Positions 34,051-37,449 of a stretch of DNA of 37,449 nucleotides are shown in pieces. The number at the start of each line of letters is the position of its first letter. The first letter of the stretch is position 1. The stretch spans positions 1 through 37,449 of the forward strand of contig UQKE01000018.1 of the NCBI GenBank assembly GCA_900541555.1, read 5' to 3'. Under the pieces are notes generated by a model. The model did no database searches, was not told the DNA's origin, and was given only the letters and a program-made list of their open reading frames with translations. Source of the stretch: an uncultured Porphyromonadaceae bacterium (lineage in GTDB: Bacteria > Bacteroidota > Bacteroidia > Bacteroidales > Muribaculaceae). Position numbers and translations under genes: made by a program.

Positions 34051-36000
34051 ATGCAGGAAGAAAAAGAAAAAATCGACATTCCTGAAAATGCGTTTCGCGA
34101 GCTGAAAGACGGGGAAGAATATGTCCCCGTGATGAAACCCGGAAGCGAATACCCGGAAGTGACGCCCTATTCGGTGTCGGTGGGTTTGCTGATGGCGATT
34201 ATATTCAGCGCGGCAGCTGCATATTTGGGATTGAAAGTGGGACAAGTGTTTGAAGCGGCAATTCCGATAGCCATCATTGCTGTCGGTTTGTCAGGGGCGT
34301 TGAAGAAAAAGAATGCTTTGGGGCAAAATGTGATTATCCAATCGATTGGCGCCTCGTCGGGCATTGTTGTGGCTGGTGCCATTTTTACGCTTCCTGCCTT
34401 GTACATACTTCAAGCGACATACGGAAGTGAAATTACGGTGAGTTTCCTTGAAATATTTTTAAGCTCGTTGTTGGGCGGTATTTTGGGAATATTGCTGTTT
34501 ATTCCGTTCCGTAAATATTTCGTGTCCGACATGCATGGCAAATTCCCGTTTCCGGAGGCTACTGCCACTACGCAAGTGCTGATTTCGGGGGAAAAGGCCG
34601 GAAATCAAGCGAAACCGCTTATTATAGCCGGACTTGTCGGCGGTATCTACGATTTTTTGTTGTCGACTTTCGGTTGGTGGGCTGAAACGCTGACCACAAA
34701 GGCTACGGCGCTTGGCGCGCATGTGGCGGAGCAGACAAAGATGATATTTAAAATCAATACGGGGGCTGCCGTGTTGGGATTGGGTTATATTGTCGGATTG
34801 AAATATAGCTTCATTATTTTTGCCGGCAGCGCATTTGTTTGGTATGTGATAATCCCGTTGCTTGGCATGTCGGTTGAATTTGCCGGAATTAGTCCGGAGG
34901 TGATTTTCTCCGAGCAAGCGCGATACATAGGCATCGGCGGTATTGCGATGTCGGGTATCATTGGAATTATCAAATCGTGGGGCATCATCCGCAGTGCAGT
35001 CGGCTTGGCCGGTCGCGAACTCCGTGGAAAAGGAGGCGAGAAGGTGGTTGTGAAACGCACGCAAAAGGATTTGTCCATGAAAGTGCTTGTGTTTGCCTTG
35101 GCTGCTGCATTGATTGTCACTTTTGTATTTTTCTATTTTGGAATCATTCATAATTTGTTTCAGACGATAGTCGCGTTTCTTGTCGTGACGGTGATTGCAT
35201 TTTTGTTCACCACAGTTGCGGCCAATGCCATTGCCATTGTCGGCACCAATCCGGTGTCGGGCATGACGCTGATGACGCTGATTATCGCTTCTGCCATATT
35301 TGTTGCCATCGGGTTGAAGGGAGCCGGCGGAATCGTGGCTTCGATGGTAATCGGCGGTGTGGTATGCACGGCGTTGTCGATGGCCGGAGGCATGGTGACC
35401 GACATGAAAATCGGTTATTGGCTTGGCAGCACGCCGCAAAAGCAACAACAATGGAAGATGATAGGAACGGTCGTTTCGGCTGCTACGGTGGGCGTTGTCA
35501 TATTGATACTTGCCGAAGTGTACGGATTCACCGGCGACAATGCGCTTGCTGCGCCTCAGGCCAACGCCATGGCCGGCGTGATTGAGCCGTTGATGATGGG
35601 CGGAGAAACGCCGTGGATGCTTTATGGCGTTGGGGCGATACTTGCCGTGTTGTTGAACTGGTTGGGCGTTCCGGCATTGGCGTTCTCGTTGGGTATGTTT
35701 ATCCCGATGGAATTGAATGCGCCGTTGCTCGTGGGCGGTTTGATAAGCTGGTTTGTTTCAACTCGCTCGAAAGACAGTGAAGTCAACAAGGTGCGCCACG
35801 ATCGTGGCACCTTGCTTGCTTCCGGATTCATCGCCGGTGGCGCTTTGATGGGCGTGGTCAGCGCGGGAATGCGCTTCGGCGGATTTGAATATTCGTGCAG
35901 CTTTGACGAATCTACATTGCAAGTTGCGGGCATTGCCATGTATGCATTGTTGATTGCATACTTGATTTGGGATTGCATGCGCGGCAGTAAGAAAGTTTAA
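34051..36000 (+). CDS. OPT-family oligopeptide transporter
   Basis: 649 residues with about 14-16 membrane segments. The first follows PEVTPYSVSVGLLMAIIFSA, and family landmarks include the loop KYFVSDMHGKFPFPEATATTQVL and later GGMVTDMKIGYWLGSTPQKQQ and PSALAFSLG-like text (VPALAFSLGMFIPMELNAP). The family moves peptides or metal-siderophore complexes across the inner membrane using the proton gradient. The length is normal for bacterial OPT proteins. It appears monocistronic, with its own promoter and a strong terminator. Confidence 0.93.
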   Translation: MQEEKEKIDIPENAFRELKDGEEYVPVMKPGSEYPEVTPYSVSVGLLMAIIFSAAAAYLGLKVGQVFEAAIPIAIIAVGLSGALKKKNALGQNVIIQSIGASSGIVVAGAIFTLPALYILQATYGSEITVSFLEIFLSSLLGGILGILLFIPFRKYFVSDMHGKFPFPEATATTQVLISGEKAGNQAKPLIIAGLVGGIYDFLLSTFGWWAETLTTKATALGAHVAEQTKMIFKINTGAAVLGLGYIVGLKYSFIIFAGSAFVWYVIIPLLGMSVEFAGISPEVIFSEQARYIGIGGIAMSGIIGIIKSWGIIRSAVGLAGRELRGKGGEKVVVKRTQKDLSMKVLVFALAAALIVTFVFFYFGIIHNLFQTIVAFLVVTVIAFLFTTVAANAIAIVGTNPVSGMTLMTLIIASAIFVAIGLKGAGGIVASMVIGGVVCTALSMAGGMVTDMKIGYWLGSTPQKQQQWKMIGTVVSAATVGVVILILAEVYGFTGDNALAAPQANAMAGVIEPLMMGGETPWMLYGVGAILAVLLNWLGVPALAFSLGMFIPMELNAPLLVGGLISWFVSTRSKDSEVNKVRHDRGTLLASGFIAGGALMGVVSAGMRFGGFEYSCSFDESTLQVAGIAMYALLIAYLIWDCMRGSKKV

Positions 36001-36019
36001 GCGAAAACTGCGATAAGCA

Positions 36020-36053
36020 AAAAGCGCGGAGGACATCAGTCTTCCGCGCTTTT
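36020..36053. terminator. Bidirectional intrinsic terminator
   Basis: A 15-bp stem (36020-36034 with 36039-36053, one G-U pair) closes over the loop ATCA, with A-rich sequence on the left and TTTT on the right. It lies 20 bases after the OPT stop and 16 bases beyond the end of the convergent C_GCAxxG_C_C gene, so it can end both transcripts. Confidence 0.85.
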
Positions 36054-36069
36054 GTCGTATGAAAAGGAT

Positions 36070-36543
36070 TTATTTGTCGGGAGTTTGGCGTCGGGACGCT
36101 AAAAATTCCGCGAAGATGGTTGCTGCCGTTTCCACCATTTTCAAGCAAGGGCGGCGTTTGTAGTAGTCAGGGGTGCGGGCCTCCGGCATGGACGGTGTCG
36201 GAGCATCTTTTTTTAGCCCAAGCAGTTCGGCGCATGTGAGAGAACCGTTGATTGCTTTGAATCGGGCGGCGAGTTCTTGTACGGCTGCATAATTGGCGCC
36301 TTTTGCCAACCTGTCGGAAGGATCGGTGCTTCCGGTTTCCAATCCGGCGAGCATGAACATTCCGCATGCCGTGCCGCACGTCAGCCGCATCCGTCCGATT
36401 CCGCCGCCAAACGATGCCGACATGCGCAATGCTGTCGCTTCGTCGATTCCGTAAAGATCGGCAAAGGCGGCAACAACCGATTGCGAACAATTGTATCCTT
36501 TTTTGAAATTTTCTACTGCGCGGTTTATTCTGTCTTCGTACAT
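36070..36543 (-). CDS. C_GCAxxG_C_C family protein
   Basis: 157 residues with the cysteine pattern that names the family: NCSQSVVAAF near residue 18, LTCGTACGMFML in the middle, LTCAELLG and RRPCLKMV later. The middle motif reads CGTACG, matching the C-GCAxxG form only loosely. Members are small putative redox-active or metal-binding proteins of unknown function. It starts 13 bases after the exonuclease III gene and is probably cotranscribed with it. Confidence 0.88.
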   Translation of the reverse strand: MYEDRINRAVENFKKGYNCSQSVVAAFADLYGIDEATALRMSASFGGGIGRMRLTCGTACGMFMLAGLETGSTDPSDRLAKGANYAAVQELAARFKAINGSLTCAELLGLKKDAPTPSMPEARTPDYYKRRPCLKMVETAATIFAEFLASRRQTPDK

Positions 36544-36556
36544 TGCTTGTCCGTGT

Positions 36557-37312
36557 TTAGAAATTAATGTCGACTTCCACGGGGCAGTGGTCGGACCCGT
36601 AAATGTCTGTGTGGATTTTAGCTTCTGCCAATTGCGCTTTCAATCGTTCGGAGACGATGAAATAGTCGATGCGCCATCCTGCGTTTTTTTCTCTGGCACG
36701 GAATCGGTACGACCACCAAGAATAGATGTTTTCCATGTCGGGATAAAAGTAGCGGAATGTGTCGACAAAGCCCGCTTTGAGCAACTCGCTGAATTTGGCG
36801 CGTTCTTCGTCGGTGAATCCTGCGTTTTTCCGATTGGATTTCGGATTTTTCAAGTCGATTTCCTGATGTGCGACGTTTAGGTCGCCGCATGCCACAACGG
36901 GCTTTTTGCGGTCGAGCGAAAGAAGATAGTTTCGAAATTCATCTTCCCAATCCATGCGATAGTCGAGGCGGCGCAAACCGTCTTGCGAATTGGGAGTGTA
37001 GACAGTGACCAAATAAAATTCCGGAAATTCCAGCGTGATCACCCTGCCTTCTTTGTCGTGTCGCTCGCAACCGATTCCGTAGGCGACGGAGAGCGGTCGG
37101 CGGCGCGTATATACGGCGGTGCCGGAATATCCTTTCTTTTCTGCATAATTCCAATAGGAAGAGTAGCCATCAAACTCTAAGTCCAATTGCCCCGCTTGCA
37201 TTTTCGTTTCTTGCAAGCAAAAAATGTCGGCGTCGAGCTTGCGAAACGATTCTTCAAAGCCTTTGCCGGCACATGCCCGCAGGCCGTTGACATTCCAAGA
37301 TATGAATTTCAT
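36557..37312 (-). CDS. xth: Exodeoxyribonuclease III
   Basis: 251 residues, full length for the ExoIII/APE1 family. Motifs are [13 protein letters not shown] at the start, CLQETKMQ (catalytic Glu), [14 protein letters not shown] (Asp/Asn pair), [10 protein letters not shown] and the terminal GSDHCPVEV with the catalytic Asp-His. It is an AP endonuclease and 3'-5' exonuclease in base-excision repair, in the cytosol. It is the first gene of a two-gene unit. Confidence 0.96.
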   Translation of the reverse strand: MKFISWNVNGLRACAGKGFEESFRKLDADIFCLQETKMQAGQLDLEFDGYSSYWNYAEKKGYSGTAVYTRRRPLSVAYGIGCERHDKEGRVITLEFPEFYLVTVYTPNSQDGLRRLDYRMDWEDEFRNYLLSLDRKKPVVACGDLNVAHQEIDLKNPKSNRKNAGFTDEERAKFSELLKAGFVDTFRYFYPDMENIYSWWSYRFRAREKNAGWRIDYFIVSERLKAQLAEAKIHTDIYGSDHCPVEVDINF

Positions 37313-37335
37313 TATTCAGTAATTATAGGTTTCGT

Positions 37336-37449
37336 GATAATGCAAATCGAGTATGAAATCGCAAGGCGATTGTGCCGAAATGCAGTTGTTTGTCGCAGGC
37401 AAAGATAATGCAAATCGAGTGCAGAAACGCCAAACTTGTTTGGGCGATT
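37336..37449. repeat. 68-bp tandem repeat with hairpins, cut by the window edge
   Basis: GATAATGCAAATCGAGT begins copy 1 at 37336 and copy 2 at 37404. Each is followed by a different hairpin: AATCGC/GCGATT (37357-37371) and CGCCAAAC/GTTTGGGCG (37428-37446, one bulged G). On the - strand the junction contributes TATCTTTG (37407-37400), an exact -7 element that could serve the exonuclease III gene with a leader of about 80 bases. Confidence 0.75.

Noticed and set aside
34459..35451. Long - strand open frame (330 codons)
   Set aside because: It is a shadow of the OPT transporter; the His/Arg/Gln-rich translation is typical of an antisense artefact.

Overview
The window is a piece of a Bacteroidetes chromosome, most likely order Bacteroidales. 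The evidence is a type IX secretion (T9SS) block with two PorU-type proteases and PorV, a TonB-dependent receptor paired with a DUF4249-type lipoprotein, DUF3256 and C_GCAxxG_C_C family proteins, and several promoters of the Bacteroidetes TTTG/TTG-N19-23-TAnnTTTG type. No tRNA, rRNA or CRISPR array was recognised. Genus cannot be fixed from the sequence alone.

Layout. (1) 1-2657 is accessory DNA. It holds a terminator of an upstream gene, decayed repeats built around small palindromes, and a complete GC-rich IS3-family element (547-1965) with a probable -1 frameshift. (2) 2658-7614 is a visibly AT-rich, tightly packed five-gene + strand island that I cannot match to a named system. It encodes a four-TM protein, a P-loop GTPase-like protein, a coiled-coil membrane protein, a retropepsin-like lipoprotein, and a second coiled-coil membrane protein that looks like a diverged paralogue of the third. 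The third gene carries an in-frame amber codon followed by 44 more sense codons. This island is the best candidate for an undescribed system. (3) 7743-16056 (- strand) is a six-gene operon: TolC-like protein, HlyD-type adaptor, MacB/LolD-type ATPase, FtsX/MacB-type permease, then an NtrC-type response regulator and its histidine kinase. (4) 16238-16442 is a 74-bp tandem repeat whose last copy supplies a promoter abutting a YfcE-like phosphodiesterase gene. A Cys/His-rich exported small protein and a terminator follow. (5) 17449-20687 is a TonB-dependent receptor with its DUF4249 partner. (6) 20692-33798 (- strand) is the T9SS-linked block in two transcription units. One is DEAD-box helicase, DUF3256, GH25 lysozyme, PorU-1. 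The other is rex, FAH-family protein, PorU-2, PorV, ispF. (7) 34051-37449 holds an OPT-family transporter, a strong bidirectional terminator, exonuclease III with a C_GCAxxG_C_C protein, and another hairpin-containing repeat cut by the window edge.

How genes work together. The efflux operon looks self-contained, with its own sensor and sigma54-type activator. PorU and PorV are partners at the outer membrane, where PorU processes T9SS cargo and PorV carries it. Rex, an NADH/NAD+ sensor, heads the operon that includes PorU-2 and PorV. The five-gene island may form a membrane-spanning GTPase-controlled complex; that is inference.
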